Position numbers and translations under genes: made by a program. Positions 13,479 through 23,292 of a stretch of DNA of 46,983 bases are shown here, piece by piece; the first letter of the stretch is position 1, and every line of letters starts with the position of its first letter. The DNA comes from Bacillota bacterium (GTDB taxonomy: Bacteria > Bacillota > JADQBR01): NCBI GenBank assembly GCA_016278515.1, contig JADQBR010000061.1, forward strand, positions 1 through 46,983, read 5' to 3'. The notes below the pieces were generated by a model. The model was not told the DNA's origin. It searched no databases and worked only from the letters and a program-made list of their open reading frames with translations.

Positions 13479-15614
13479 ATGAACACAAGGTTAGTAATTC
13501 GAAAGCGCACAACGCAGCTTTTCCTAATTTTTGCTTGTGTGCTTTTTTTATTGGGCATAAGGTTAGTATGGATACAGTTTGTAGACGGTGACAGCTTACG
13601 TGAAAAGGCACTGCAAGCACGTCTGCGAGAGATACCTGTGGAGGCCAAGCGTGGGACAATATATGATAGAGGCGGAAACAAGCTAGCTATTAGTGTATCG
13701 GTCGACTCTATTTATGCTTTGCCGCCTGAGGTCAATAGAGTGGAAAATCCTCAGGAAATAGCGAGAAAGCTGGCAGACATTCTTGATTTGTCCGAGGGTA
13801 AGGTTTACGATACCATTACTAAAAATAGGTCCTTTATGTGGGTAAAGAGAAAGGTTACGTTTGAGCAGGCTGAACTCATAAAAAAAGCAGACCTACCAGG
13901 AATAAGAACTGTGGAAGAGAGTCAAAGATTTTACCCCAAGGGAACGCTGGCTTCTCATCTTTTGGGCTTTGCTGGTATAGATAATCAGGGTTTAGAAGGA
14001 ATCGAGGTAATGTATGACAAAGAGTTGAAAGGAAGCTCGGGCAGAATTGTTGTAGAATATGATGCTGGAGGAAGGCAGATTCCCCAAGCATTGCACCAAT
14101 ATTACCCACCGGAAGATGGAAGGAGTATCGTGCTAACAATCGATCAAACTATTCAATATATTGCGGAAAGAGAGTTGGATGCGCTAATGGCCAGTCCAAC
14201 CAATCCTAAAAGTGCAACAATCATTGTAATGGAGCCGGAAACCGGTCATATTTTAGCTTTGGCCAGCCGACCCAACTATGACCCTAACTTGTTTGGTCAA
14301 TATCCGTCTCAAACGTGGCGTAATATTGCCATTTCCAATTCCTATGAGCCAGGCTCTACTTTTAAGATAATTACTACGGCTACGGCCTTGGAAGAGGGAG
14401 TAGTGGAACCGGATGATAGATTCTACAGTCCTGGCTACATAAAGGTGGGTTCAGAACGCATAGGATGTTGGTCTAATACTCCGCATGGCAGTCAATCCTT
14501 TGCTGAAGGGGTGCAAAATTCTTGTAACCCGGTTTTCGTAGAGGTCGGATTGAACGTAGAAGAGAAAGAGAAAGGCTTGTTTTACAAATACATTAATGGA
14601 TTTGGCTTCGGCAACAAAACAGGCATAGACTTGCCGGGTGAGGCTAGAGGTATTATGATTCCGCAAGATGAATTAAGAGATATCAACATCGCAACTATTT
14701 CCATTGGGCAATCTATTGCCGTGACGCCTATTCAGCTAATAACTGCAGTTTCGGCAGTTGCCAATGGAGGTAAGTTAATGAAGCCCCAGTTGGTAGAGGC
14801 TGTTGTTGATAAGGAAGGGAAGACAATTGAAAAAATTGAGCCGTCTATCGTGAGACAAGTGGTATCTGAGGATACTGCCCAACAGGAAGCATTGATTTTA
14901 GAAAGCGTTGTCAGTGAGGGAACAGGAAGAAATGCATACATAGAGGGTTATCGGGTGGCTGGAAAAACGGGCACGGGGCAAAAAGCAGGTAAAGGAGGCT
15001 ACCAGGAAGGCAAATATGTAGCTTCGTTTATCGGATTTGCCCCAGCAAACGACCCTAAACTTGTAACATTAGTAGTAGTGGATGAACCTCAAGGCTATCC
15101 TTACTACGGTGGTACGGTAGCTGCACCTAGGTTTAAGAGAGTGATGGAAGACAGCTTGAGGTATCTGGGAGTGCCGCGACAGTACAGCCAGACAGAGAAG
15201 GAAGCGGATAACGAAATTAAAGAGATACATGTGCCAGATGTTATATCATTAAATTCTGACAAGGCATCCCGAGTTATTAGGGCAGCAGGATTAAAGCCAA
15301 AACTTTCGGGTGAAGGCTCAGTTGTGTTAGAGCAAGTACCTGCCGCCCACAGTGTGACAAAGGAAGGAAGTCAAGTACTGCTTAAACTGGGGGATAAGGA
15401 TATTAATGAGGGTAACGTGACTGTTCCGGATTTGACTGGAAAAAGGATACCCGCGTCGGCTCGCTTACTGGAAGCACTAGGTTTAATGCTGAAACCGCAA
15501 GGATCCGGTATGGCTGTTGAACAACGCCCAATTCCTGGCACTGTTGTTAAGGCGGGCACGTCAGTATACACCACATTTAGAGATACCACCGGTCCGGCTA
15601 TGGCAGGACCATGA
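13479..15614 (+). CDS. spoVD: SpoVD/FtsI-type penicillin-binding protein with two PASTA domains
   Basis: 711-residue class B transpeptidase: N-terminal membrane anchor (about 12-31), dimerisation domain starting RGTIYDRGGNKLA, and a transpeptidase domain with active-site S293 in STFK, SCN in VQNSCNPVF and KTG in VAGKTGTG. Two C-terminal PASTA domains follow (about 586-642 and 647-703). It crosslinks septal or spore-cortex peptidoglycan. Bacilli have both pbpB and spoVD here; only one gene is present in this cluster, so it may serve both division and sporulation. The symbol is by position and architecture. Confidence 0.9.
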   Translation: MNTRLVIRKRTTQLFLIFACVLFLLGIRLVWIQFVDGDSLREKALQARLREIPVEAKRGTIYDRGGNKLAISVSVDSIYALPPEVNRVENPQEIARKLADILDLSEGKVYDTITKNRSFMWVKRKVTFEQAELIKKADLPGIRTVEESQRFYPKGTLASHLLGFAGIDNQGLEGIEVMYDKELKGSSGRIVVEYDAGGRQIPQALHQYYPPEDGRSIVLTIDQTIQYIAERELDALMASPTNPKSATIIVMEPETGHILALASRPNYDPNLFGQYPSQTWRNIAISNSYEPGSTFKIITTATALEEGVVEPDDRFYSPGYIKVGSERIGCWSNTPHGSQSFAEGVQNSCNPVFVEVGLNVEEKEKGLFYKYINGFGFGNKTGIDLPGEARGIMIPQDELRDINIATISIGQSIAVTPIQLITAVSAVANGGKLMKPQLVEAVVDKEGKTIEKIEPSIVRQVVSEDTAQQEALILESVVSEGTGRNAYIEGYRVAGKTGTGQKAGKGGYQEGKYVASFIGFAPANDPKLVTLVVVDEPQGYPYYGGTVAAPRFKRVMEDSLRYLGVPRQYSQTEKEADNEIKEIHVPDVISLNSDKASRVIRAAGLKPKLSGEGSVVLEQVPAAHSVTKEGSQVLLKLGDKDINEGNVTVPDLTGKRIPASARLLEALGLMLKPQGSGMAVEQRPIPGTVVKAGTSVYTTFRDTTGPAMAGP

Positions 15615-15686
15615 TATGGATATTATTACTAAATATAGGAGAAAATATTATTATAGTGCAACTGGGAGCTGAAAGGAGAGAAATCA

Positions 15687-17141
15687 GTGCTGCTGAGAGA
15701 AGTAGTTGACGGCTTGGATGCAACAATTAAAGGGACTACGGATATCGACATAAAAGGGATAGCATATGATTCGCGTCTTGTGAAAAAGGGATATTTATTT
15801 GTAGCAATAGTTGGGTTCAAAACAGACGGCCATGAATTTGTGCAGCAAGCAATAGAAAAAGGTGCGGCAGCTGTTTTAGTCAATAAGCCGATTGCAACCG
15901 GTCAAGTTACAGTTATTGAGGTGGCCCATTCCAGGCAGGCCTTAGCCAAAGTTGCTGCAAATTATTATCATCATCCGTCCCGCCAACTTAAATTGTTTGG
16001 AATTACGGGTACTAATGGAAAAACTACTACCTGCCATTTGACGGCAGCCATATTTAATGAAATGGGCTATAGGGTTGGTATCTTAGGGACTATCGGAAAT
16101 TGGATTGACAATAAAAAACTGGAGACTGGCAGAACAACGCCGGAATCCTTGGATTTGCAGCAATTATTAAGGGATATGGTTGAAGCAGGTGTCACTCATG
16201 TAGTGATGGAGGTATCGTCCCATGCATTAGAACTTTGTCGGGTGGATGAAGTGTTCTTCCGAGGGGCGGTATTTACCAACCTCAGTCAGGACCACTTAGA
16301 TTTCCATTCATCGTTAACCGACTATCTGCAAGCAAAAGGGAAGCTATTTCAACAGTTAAGTAGAGAAGTGGCTAACTCCTACGGAATCGCTAATGCTGAT
16401 GATGACAGTCTAGAATACTTGCAAAGCGTTACAGAGGTACCGTTAATTACTTGCGGCCAAGCAGCGAGGGCGCAAGTTAGGGTAGAGAATATTTCTCTCG
16501 ACTTGAGAGGGGTTAAATTTAGTATTAAACATGGCCAAGACACTTTTGAACTCTCATTAAGAATGCCCGGCTTGTTTAGTGTTTATAATGCTACAGCAGC
16601 AGCAGCAGTGGCTTTGCAAGAGGGAGTACCACCGCATGTGATAATAAAAGCTTTAGAAAGAGTAAAAGGTGTTAGTGGTAGGTTTGAACAGGTCGAAGCC
16701 GGACAAAATTATACTGTTATCGTTGATTATGCACATACTCCCGATAGCTTGGAAAACGTTCTGCAGGCGGCCCGGCAGTTTGTATCTAACAGATTGATTA
16801 CCGTATTTGGTTGTGGTGGAGACAGAGACAGAAGCAAACGTCCGCTAATGGGGACTGTGGCTGGAAAACTCAGTGATTATACCATAGTAACCTCTGATAA
16901 CCCCAGAAGTGAGGAACCGGTAGCGATAATTGAAGACATTCTAGCAGGAATCAAACAATGTACGGCAGATTATAAAGTTGTAATTAATAGACGAGATGCT
17001 ATCGCCTACGCTTTGGACTATGCCAAAGAAGGAGATACCGTTATAATTGCAGGGAAGGGACATGAAACATATCAAGAAATTAAAGGGAAAACTTTTGATT
17101 TTGATGATAAAGCGGTAGTTAGAGAATTATTGCGGGGGTAA
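15687..17141 (+). CDS. murE: UDP-MurNAc-L-Ala-D-Glu--meso-diaminopimelate ligase
   Basis: 484 residues with the Mur-ligase ATP loop GITGTNGKTTTC, the carbamylated-lysine region around YLQAKGKLF, and DNPRSEEP in the C-terminal domain. DNPR is the mark of meso-diaminopimelate-adding enzymes, so the stem peptide is of the DAP type. Acts in the cytoplasm on UDP-MurNAc-dipeptide. GTG 15687 follows AAAGGAGAG by six bases. The gap to murF is five bases. Confidence 0.97.
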   Translation: MLLREVVDGLDATIKGTTDIDIKGIAYDSRLVKKGYLFVAIVGFKTDGHEFVQQAIEKGAAAVLVNKPIATGQVTVIEVAHSRQALAKVAANYYHHPSRQLKLFGITGTNGKTTTCHLTAAIFNEMGYRVGILGTIGNWIDNKKLETGRTTPESLDLQQLLRDMVEAGVTHVVMEVSSHALELCRVDEVFFRGAVFTNLSQDHLDFHSSLTDYLQAKGKLFQQLSREVANSYGIANADDDSLEYLQSVTEVPLITCGQAARAQVRVENISLDLRGVKFSIKHGQDTFELSLRMPGLFSVYNATAAAAVALQEGVPPHVIIKALERVKGVSGRFEQVEAGQNYTVIVDYAHTPDSLENVLQAARQFVSNRLITVFGCGGDRDRSKRPLMGTVAGKLSDYTIVTSDNPRSEEPVAIIEDILAGIKQCTADYKVVINRRDAIAYALDYAKEGDTVIIAGKGHETYQEIKGKTFDFDDKAVVRELLRG

Positions 17142-17146
17142 TAGTA

Positions 17147-18526
17147 ATGAAGTTGTTTGATGTAGCTAATGAGTTGAATGGCAGTTTATATGGGAACGGG
17201 GAAACTTACGCTGCTGGAATATCTATAGATACCCGAAAGCTTGAAAAAGGAAATTTATTTTTTGCCTTGCAGGGGGAACGGGACGGACATCAGTTTTTGT
17301 TTCAAGCAGCTGAAAAAGGTGCCGCCGGGGCCGTGGTTAGTGCTTATACACCTGAACTATCTCTGCCGCAGATTGTCGTTAAGGATACGCTGCAGGCTAT
17401 TCAGACTTTGGCTGCTAAACATAGACTGAAATTCAACGTTCCCGTTATCGCTATTACAGGCAGTAATGGGAAAACTACTACCAAGGATATGGTGTCTGCT
17501 GTATTAAGTACTAAGCTGCAGACTTTAAAAAATCAAGGAAACCTTAACAATGAACTGGGAGTTCCTTTAACGCTCCTAAGATTGGACGCTTTACATCAAG
17601 CAGCTGTAGTGGAGATGGCAATGCGGGGAAGGCATCAAATAGCAGAGCTGGCCCGTATTGCAAAGCCGCAAATTGGTATTATTACTAATATCGGTTCTAC
17701 ACATATTGAACTGTTAGGCTCCGTAGACAATATTGCCCTAGCTAAAGGAGAACTATTGCAGGAACTCCCTGATGACGGCATAGCAATATTAAACGGAGAT
17801 GATGATAGGTGTCGGTCATTGGGAGACAGATTTGGCGGTCGGGTAATTTACTATGGATTAGCTGAGAAAAACCATGTACGGGCAGTAAATATAAAACAGC
17901 AGCACTGGCAGACGGCTTTTGAGGTTGATGGGCTGCTGGAAGACGGCAGAATGCTGTGTAATCTGCCTTTGCCCGGCTTACATAACGTACAAAATGCGCT
18001 GGTAGCATTAATAGTGGGACATTATCTCGGTCTGGAGCCGGAACTGCTGAGGCGAGGCCTGGAAAATGTATCATTATCTGCTATGCGATTAGAAATTGCC
18101 AAAGGTATCAACCAAAGCATAATCATTAACGATGCATATAATGCAAATCCGATTTCAATGATAGCTTCACTGCAAATATTGGCGGAAATACCTTCTGGAA
18201 GAACTATAGCTTTACTTGGAGATATGGGTGAACTGGGCGATTATGCCGAGAACGGGCACCGAGAAGTTGGAGCTAAAGTTGTAGAACTCGGAGTGGATTA
18301 CTTAATTACCGTCGGTGATCTGGCTGGCTATATTGGACAAGAGGCATCGATAAGAGGCATGGACGCAACCAGAATTAATCATTGCAAAGATGGGCAACAA
18401 GTTTCTCAAGTCTTAAAGAAACTAATTAAACCTCAGGATACGGTGCTAATTAAAGGGTCCCGCAGCATGCATATGGAAACAATAGCCAAAGAACTTGTTG
18501 AGACGGAGGAACATAATGAGTACTAA
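17147..18526 (+). CDS. murF: UDP-MurNAc-tripeptide--D-Ala-D-Ala ligase
   Basis: 459 residues. ATP loop AITGSNGKTTTKDMV, NQGNLNNELGVPLTLL and the MurF-typical NDAYNANPISM in the C-terminal half. It adds D-Ala-D-Ala to complete the cytoplasmic pentapeptide precursor. ATG lies five bases after murE; the 3' end overlaps the start of mraY by 11 bases. Confidence 0.97.
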   Translation: MKLFDVANELNGSLYGNGETYAAGISIDTRKLEKGNLFFALQGERDGHQFLFQAAEKGAAGAVVSAYTPELSLPQIVVKDTLQAIQTLAAKHRLKFNVPVIAITGSNGKTTTKDMVSAVLSTKLQTLKNQGNLNNELGVPLTLLRLDALHQAAVVEMAMRGRHQIAELARIAKPQIGIITNIGSTHIELLGSVDNIALAKGELLQELPDDGIAILNGDDDRCRSLGDRFGGRVIYYGLAEKNHVRAVNIKQQHWQTAFEVDGLLEDGRMLCNLPLPGLHNVQNALVALIVGHYLGLEPELLRRGLENVSLSAMRLEIAKGINQSIIINDAYNANPISMIASLQILAEIPSGRTIALLGDMGELGDYAENGHREVGAKVVELGVDYLITVGDLAGYIGQEASIRGMDATRINHCKDGQQVSQVLKKLIKPQDTVLIKGSRSMHMETIAKELVETEEHNEY

Positions 18527-19484
18527 TGATTTATTGTTGGTTTTTGCTGGTTCACTATTCATAACTTTATTATCCGGACCATTATTGATACCTATTTTTA
18601 AGAAATTAAAGTTTGGCCAGACCATTCGTTCGGATGGACCAAGCGCCCACTTAAGCAAGGCGGGGACTCCCACAATGGGCGGTGCTATGTTTCTTTTGGG
18701 AATAGTAATATCTGTTTTGGCTTTTGTGCCGGTGAATGCTGAAATTATAACCATATTGATTGTCACTCTGGGGCACGGACTTATTGGCTTTGCTGACGAC
18801 TTTATTAAAATTGTTAAAAGACGTTCCTTAGGATTAAGGGCAAGGGACAAACTAACAGCTCAAATTTTACTTAGTCTCTTTCTAGGGTTTATGACAACCC
18901 AATATTTAGGACAAGATACTTCGATAAACCTACCTTTGACTAAGGGCAGCATTCATTTGGGGATTGTGTATTACATATTCATAGTAGTTGTCGTAACAGG
19001 AACAACTAATGCCGTTAACCTAACGGACGGATTGGATGGTTTAGCAGCTGGATCCATGATTTTTGCCGGTTTTGCTTATTTTATCATATCTTTAATGATT
19101 GATAATTTATATTTAGCTGCAAGTGCATTGGCGGTTGTTGGAAGTTATATCGGATTTTTATTTTATAACAAGCATCCTGCCAAAATATTTATGGGGGATA
19201 CGGGTTCCCTTGCGTTGGGCGCCATCTTGGCTTCTCTTGCCGTACTAACCGGTACCGAATTAGTGCTGCCTATAATTGGCGGTTTATTTGTTATTGAAAC
19301 TTTATCAGTTATTATCCAAGTTATATCTTTTAGGCTGACGGGTAAGCGAATTTTTCGCATGAGTCCATTGCATCATCATTTTGAGTTAAAGGGTTGGCCA
19401 GAAGTTAAGGTTGTTGGTTCTTTTTGGCTCGTGGCATTTGTTTCGGCACTGCTAGGCGTTGTGCTGATGTATAACTTTGCGTAA
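18516..19484 (+). CDS. mraY: Phospho-N-acetylmuramoyl-pentapeptide transferase
   Basis: 322-residue polytopic membrane enzyme (about ten segments). Contains GPSAHLSKAGTPTMGG, the DDF motif in FADDFIKI, NAVNLTDGLDGLAAG and the His-rich MSPLHHHFELKGW. It transfers phospho-MurNAc-pentapeptide to undecaprenyl phosphate, forming lipid I. Start at ATG 18516 with GGAGGA five bases upstream; a longer in-frame start at 18495 lacks a ribosome site. Confidence 0.97.
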   Translation: MSTNDLLLVFAGSLFITLLSGPLLIPIFKKLKFGQTIRSDGPSAHLSKAGTPTMGGAMFLLGIVISVLAFVPVNAEIITILIVTLGHGLIGFADDFIKIVKRRSLGLRARDKLTAQILLSLFLGFMTTQYLGQDTSINLPLTKGSIHLGIVYYIFIVVVVTGTTNAVNLTDGLDGLAAGSMIFAGFAYFIISLMIDNLYLAASALAVVGSYIGFLFYNKHPAKIFMGDTGSLALGAILASLAVLTGTELVLPIIGGLFVIETLSVIIQVISFRLTGKRIFRMSPLHHHFELKGWPEVKVVGSFWLVAFVSALLGVVLMYNFA

Positions 19485-19504
19485 GAGCAAAATAGGAGTT
19501 GGGG

Positions 19505-20863
19505 GTGTGTAAATTGGAATGGAATGGATTAAGAATTTTAATAGTAGGAATGGCACGCAGTGGTGTGGCGGCGGCTTTAACATTGGCAAAATTGGGCGCT
19601 GCTGTGACAGTCTGTGATTTAAAAGAAAAAAAAGAACTAAACGAAATAGCGGCGAGACTTGAAACGGCAGGAATTTCCATTGTTGCTGGCGGTTATCCTA
19701 AAATTAAAGATAATTTTGATTTAGTCATACCAAGTCCCGGTGTGCCGGCGACTATTACTCCCCTCATGGAAGCTGCCAGTCACGGAATTCGCATTTGGAG
19801 CGAGCTGGAAGCAGCTTGCCGGTTGGTGCAGGGACAAATGATTGCAGTAACAGGCACTAATGGAAAAACAACCACTACTAGCTTAATCGGGCAAATGTTT
19901 CAGGATGTTAATTTACCGTTGATTGTAGCAGGTAATATCGGAGTACCGCTTATTGGCGAAGCGGTACAGTCCACTGAGCAGCATACATTGGTTGTTGAAG
20001 TTAGTAGTTTTCAATTGGAATGGGTTGAACAATTTAGACCAAAAGTTGCAGTTATGCTAAATATTACTCCTGACCATTTAGATCGGCATAAAACGCTAGA
20101 TAATTACATCAAAACCAAGGCTAATATCTTTTCGAACCAAACGGCGATAGATTATACGGTTTTAAACTTTGATGACCCTAATATAAAAAAAATGGCTTCC
20201 CTAACTAATGCTCAAGTGATATTTTTCAGTCATAAGCATAATTTAGAAGCAGGAGTATTTGTCCGCGACGGAATAATTACTATCAAACACGAAGAAGAAC
20301 TTCCGGTGGTGGCAGTGGAAGAAATTGCTATCAAGGGTGATCATAATTTGGAGAATGCATTGGCGGCCACTGCAGCAGCGTGGGTTATGGGTTTAGCACC
20401 TGAAGAGATTAAACAAACACTAAAGAGTTTTCCTGGTGTGGAACATAGGCTTGAACCTGTCAGAACCTTAAATGGAGTTCAATATATTAATGACTCTAAG
20501 GGAACAAACCCGGACGCTTCTATTAAGGCTTTGGAGGCCTACCAAAATCCGATTGTGCTAATCGCTGGGGGGATGAGTAAGGGGAGCGACTTTAATGATT
20601 TCGCTGAAAGTATTAAAGAGAAGGCCCGTGTGGTTATTCTTTTAGGGGAAGAAGCAGGAAAGTTGGAAGATACCTTAAGACTGAAACAGTTCACAGCCAT
20701 TTATCATGTTAAGGACTATGAGGAGGCTGTGCCCTTAGCGCAGGAACTGGCCCATCCGGGCGATGTTGTTTTATTATCTCCGGCTTGTGCAAGCTGGGAT
20801 ATGTTCAGTAGTTATGAGGAACGGGGAAAATTGTTTAAGCATTTAGTGAAAGAACTAGCATAA
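19505..20863 (+). CDS. murD: UDP-MurNAc-L-alanine--D-glutamate ligase
   Basis: 452 residues with an N-terminal Rossmann-like domain (ILIVGMARSGVAAA), ATP loop AVTGTNGKTTTTSL, NITPDHLDRH and, near the end, LLSPACASWDMF with the F-x-x-Y/R-GxxF tail (YEERGKLFKHLV), all typical of MurD. Adds D-glutamate to UDP-MurNAc-L-alanine. GTG 19505 is preferred, six bases from AGGAG (19494-19498); TTG codons at 19499 and 19514 are alternatives. Confidence 0.96.
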   Translation: MCKLEWNGLRILIVGMARSGVAAALTLAKLGAAVTVCDLKEKKELNEIAARLETAGISIVAGGYPKIKDNFDLVIPSPGVPATITPLMEAASHGIRIWSELEAACRLVQGQMIAVTGTNGKTTTTSLIGQMFQDVNLPLIVAGNIGVPLIGEAVQSTEQHTLVVEVSSFQLEWVEQFRPKVAVMLNITPDHLDRHKTLDNYIKTKANIFSNQTAIDYTVLNFDDPNIKKMASLTNAQVIFFSHKHNLEAGVFVRDGIITIKHEEELPVVAVEEIAIKGDHNLENALAATAAAWVMGLAPEEIKQTLKSFPGVEHRLEPVRTLNGVQYINDSKGTNPDASIKALEAYQNPIVLIAGGMSKGSDFNDFAESIKEKARVVILLGEEAGKLEDTLRLKQFTAIYHVKDYEEAVPLAQELAHPGDVVLLSPACASWDMFSSYEERGKLFKHLVKELA

Positions 20864-20889
20864 GATACGCAGAATGTAAGGTTAGCCAG

Positions 20890-21993
20890 ATGGGGGGGGC
20901 ACACTTGCAGGCCAGACGCAAATCGCCGGATTTCTTAATATTTTTCTCTACAATTTTATTACTTTGCATAGGGATTATTATGGTTTTTAGCGCCAGTGCA
21001 TATTCCTCCTTTCTTACCTTTGGAGATTCCTACTATTATTTGAAAAGGCAGCTGTTATGGGCCTTTCTAGGCGTAATTGCAATGATAACGACCATGAATA
21101 TAGATTATAAAAAGCTCAAACGTTATGTGGGACTAATATTTTTGTTGTCATTGATATTACTTATTGTAGTTTTGTTAATGGGCCAAATAAGTCACGGCTC
21201 ACGACGCTGGATCGGTTTGGGAATGATAGGCTTTCAACCATCTGAGATTATGAAGCTATCTATGGTGATGTATATGGCCAGAAGTCTGGCTAAATGCGGG
21301 GAACGCATACAAGATTTTCGGAAAGGGTTATTTCCCCAGTTGGCCGTGGTGGGTCTTGTCTGTGCGCTTATCTTGGCGCAACCAGACTTAGGAACGGCGG
21401 TTGCCATAGCGGGAACAATTTACTTCTTACTGATGGTTTCGGGTGCTCGTTTTAGCCATTTAGCAATGTTGGCCCTGCTGGGGGTTGGCTTGGTGGCGGT
21501 AGCAATATATTTTGAACCCTATCGTATGGAACGGTTTGTGGCCTTTATGAACCCATGGGAAAGTCCTAGCGATTCCGGTTGGCAAACCATACAATCACTC
21601 CTTGCATTGGGATCTGGCGGATTTTTTGGTATGGGGCTGGGGCGAAGCAGACAGAAATTATTTTACCTGCCCGAAAGACATACGGATTTCATTTACGCCA
21701 TTTTAGGGGAAGAATTGGGATTCATTGGTGCTATAATTGTACTGTTGCTCTTTTTTGTATTTATTTGGCGGGGATTTCGGGTTGCCGTATCAAGTAAGGA
21801 TAACTACGGAAGCTTGTTAGCTGCGGGAATTACTTTAATGGTTACCTTACAAGCAGTCATTAACATTGGTGTGGTCACCGGGTCTCTACCGGTAACCGGA
21901 ATCACATTGCCTTTTATTAGCTATGGGGGTTCTTCTTTACTGCTTAGTTTAATTGGCGTTGGAATGCTGTTGAATATCTCTAGACATGTCTGA
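20890..21993 (+). CDS. spoVE: SEDS-family glycosyltransferase (SpoVE/FtsW)
   Basis: 367 residues, about ten membrane segments. SEDS motifs: VFSASAYSS early, GSRRWIGLGMIGFQPSEIMKL, QPDLGTA, and near the end LPVTGITLPFISYGGSSLL. Polymerises lipid II at the septum or spore cortex, working with the class B PBP encoded upstream. FtsW and SpoVE are not separable from sequence; this is the only SEDS gene in the cluster. Start is uncertain: ATG 20890 is given, but TTG 20905 just after a run of G is possible. Confidence 0.92.
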   Translation: MGGAHLQARRKSPDFLIFFSTILLLCIGIIMVFSASAYSSFLTFGDSYYYLKRQLLWAFLGVIAMITTMNIDYKKLKRYVGLIFLLSLILLIVVLLMGQISHGSRRWIGLGMIGFQPSEIMKLSMVMYMARSLAKCGERIQDFRKGLFPQLAVVGLVCALILAQPDLGTAVAIAGTIYFLLMVSGARFSHLAMLALLGVGLVAVAIYFEPYRMERFVAFMNPWESPSDSGWQTIQSLLALGSGGFFGMGLGRSRQKLFYLPERHTDFIYAILGEELGFIGAIIVLLLFFVFIWRGFRVAVSSKDNYGSLLAAGITLMVTLQAVINIGVVTGSLPVTGITLPFISYGGSSLLLSLIGVGMLLNISRHV

Positions 21994-22006
21994 CATGTCT
22001 ATTTTT
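21982..22006 (+). terminator. Possible terminator overlapping the spoVE stop
   Basis: AGACATGTC (21982-21990) is the exact complement of GACATGTCT (21992-22000), folding with a short loop, followed by ATTTTT. It is weak and inside an otherwise continuous cluster, so it may only attenuate expression of murG. Confidence 0.5.
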
Positions 22007-22039
22007 CGTAGTTGTAATTATCAAATATATTACTATGGT

Positions 22040-22075
22040 GGTGTTTGAAAACAAGCTGTGAACTATTCAAACACC
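22040..22075 (+). other. Leader inverted repeat before murG
   Basis: Perfect 10-bp arms (GGTGTTTGAA 22040-22049 and TTCAAACACC 22066-22075) separated by 16 bases, ending about 26 bases before murG. No T-run follows. It could be a transcript stability or attenuation hairpin, or an operator. Confidence 0.5.
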
Positions 22076-22101
22076 CTCTTAAACAAAGGTGTGGTATGAT
22101 A

Positions 22102-23208
22102 ATGAAAATAGTATTATCGGGTGGAGGTACGGGTGGTCATATCTACCCCGCTTTAGCAGTGGCAGGCGGACTTAGACAAAGTAATCCTGAAATTGAAATA
22201 CTTTACATTGGGACAAGCAGGGGATTGGAAGCAGATATTGTTCCCAAAGAAGGCGTGGATTTTATTACCATCAACGTATCGGGGATGAAACGTAAGCTAT
22301 CTTTGGAAACGATTATTTGGGCAGGCAGAACCGGCAAATCCGTTTTGGAGGCATTGAGGATTTTAAGGAAGTTTAAACCTTCAGTCGTTATTGGGACAGG
22401 CGGTTACGTTTGCGGGCCCGTTTTGTTGGCGGCTCGTTTGCTAAATATTCCTATTTTGTTACACGAACAAAATGCTTTTCCTGGGAAAACTAATCGATGG
22501 CTTGCCCCCATGGCAAAAAAAGTTATGATTACCTTTAAAGAATCCGATAAGTATTTTAAAAATCCTACTAAAATCGTGCATACCGGATTGCCGGTAAGAC
22601 AAGAAATATTCCACACATCAAGGGAGCAAGGCGCAAGAACATTGGGTCTATCGCCAAACATGCGTACATTATTGGTGGTTGGGGGCAGTCAAGGTGCCCA
22701 CAGCATTAATGAGGCTATACTACCGATAATAAATTATATTGCTAAACAGCAAAATTTTCAATTAATTTGGGCCACCGGACCCAAAGATTATCAATGGGTG
22801 TTGAATTGCTTAAAGGAAAAGGGAATAAATAGCGAAATTATGGGGAATATTACCATAAAACCATATATACACCAGATGGCCGCGGCCCTAGCCGTTGCAG
22901 ATTTAGTCGTTTCAAGGGCCGGAGCCACGTTTTTAACAGAAGTTATGGCTAAAGGGGTTGCATCTATACTAATACCGTTTCCCTATGCAACGGACAACCA
23001 TCAGGAATATAATGCCGGCAGCTTAAGTAAAAATGGTGCAGCAGTGAAGCTGTCCCATCTCCAGTTTTCTCCAGATGCACTGCAGAAAGAGGTTTTTAAT
23101 TTGTTAAATAATCCCCAGCGGTTGGAGGAAATGGCAAAAGCCGCGTTGGCCTTGAGCAAGCCTGATGCATTAAACAATATTTTGGAACAAATTAAAAAAT
23201 GGATTTAG
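22102..23208 (+). CDS. murG: Lipid I N-acetylglucosaminyltransferase MurG
   Basis: 368 residues from ATG 22102. Begins MKIVLSGGGTGGHIYPALAV, the glycine-rich lipid-I site, with LLHEQNAFPGKTNRWLA, VVGGSQGAHSIN and the donor-binding VVSRAGATFLTEVMAKG, all typical of GT28 MurG. Membrane-associated on the cytoplasmic side; adds GlcNAc to lipid I to make lipid II. ATG 22096 is an equally readable start two codons earlier; the longer frame from 22045 would run through the inverted repeat. Confidence 0.96.
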   Translation: MKIVLSGGGTGGHIYPALAVAGGLRQSNPEIEILYIGTSRGLEADIVPKEGVDFITINVSGMKRKLSLETIIWAGRTGKSVLEALRILRKFKPSVVIGTGGYVCGPVLLAARLLNIPILLHEQNAFPGKTNRWLAPMAKKVMITFKESDKYFKNPTKIVHTGLPVRQEIFHTSREQGARTLGLSPNMRTLLVVGGSQGAHSINEAILPIINYIAKQQNFQLIWATGPKDYQWVLNCLKEKGINSEIMGNITIKPYIHQMAAALAVADLVVSRAGATFLTEVMAKGVASILIPFPYATDNHQEYNAGSLSKNGAAVKLSHLQFSPDALQKEVFNLLNNPQRLEEMAKAALALSKPDALNNILEQIKKWI

Positions 23209-23292
23209 CTATGTCACAAGATTATTGTCACTGCATACTATATGGATGTATCTAATTAGATGTGTCCTTTCTAGAGTAAGGGGTTGAAATAA

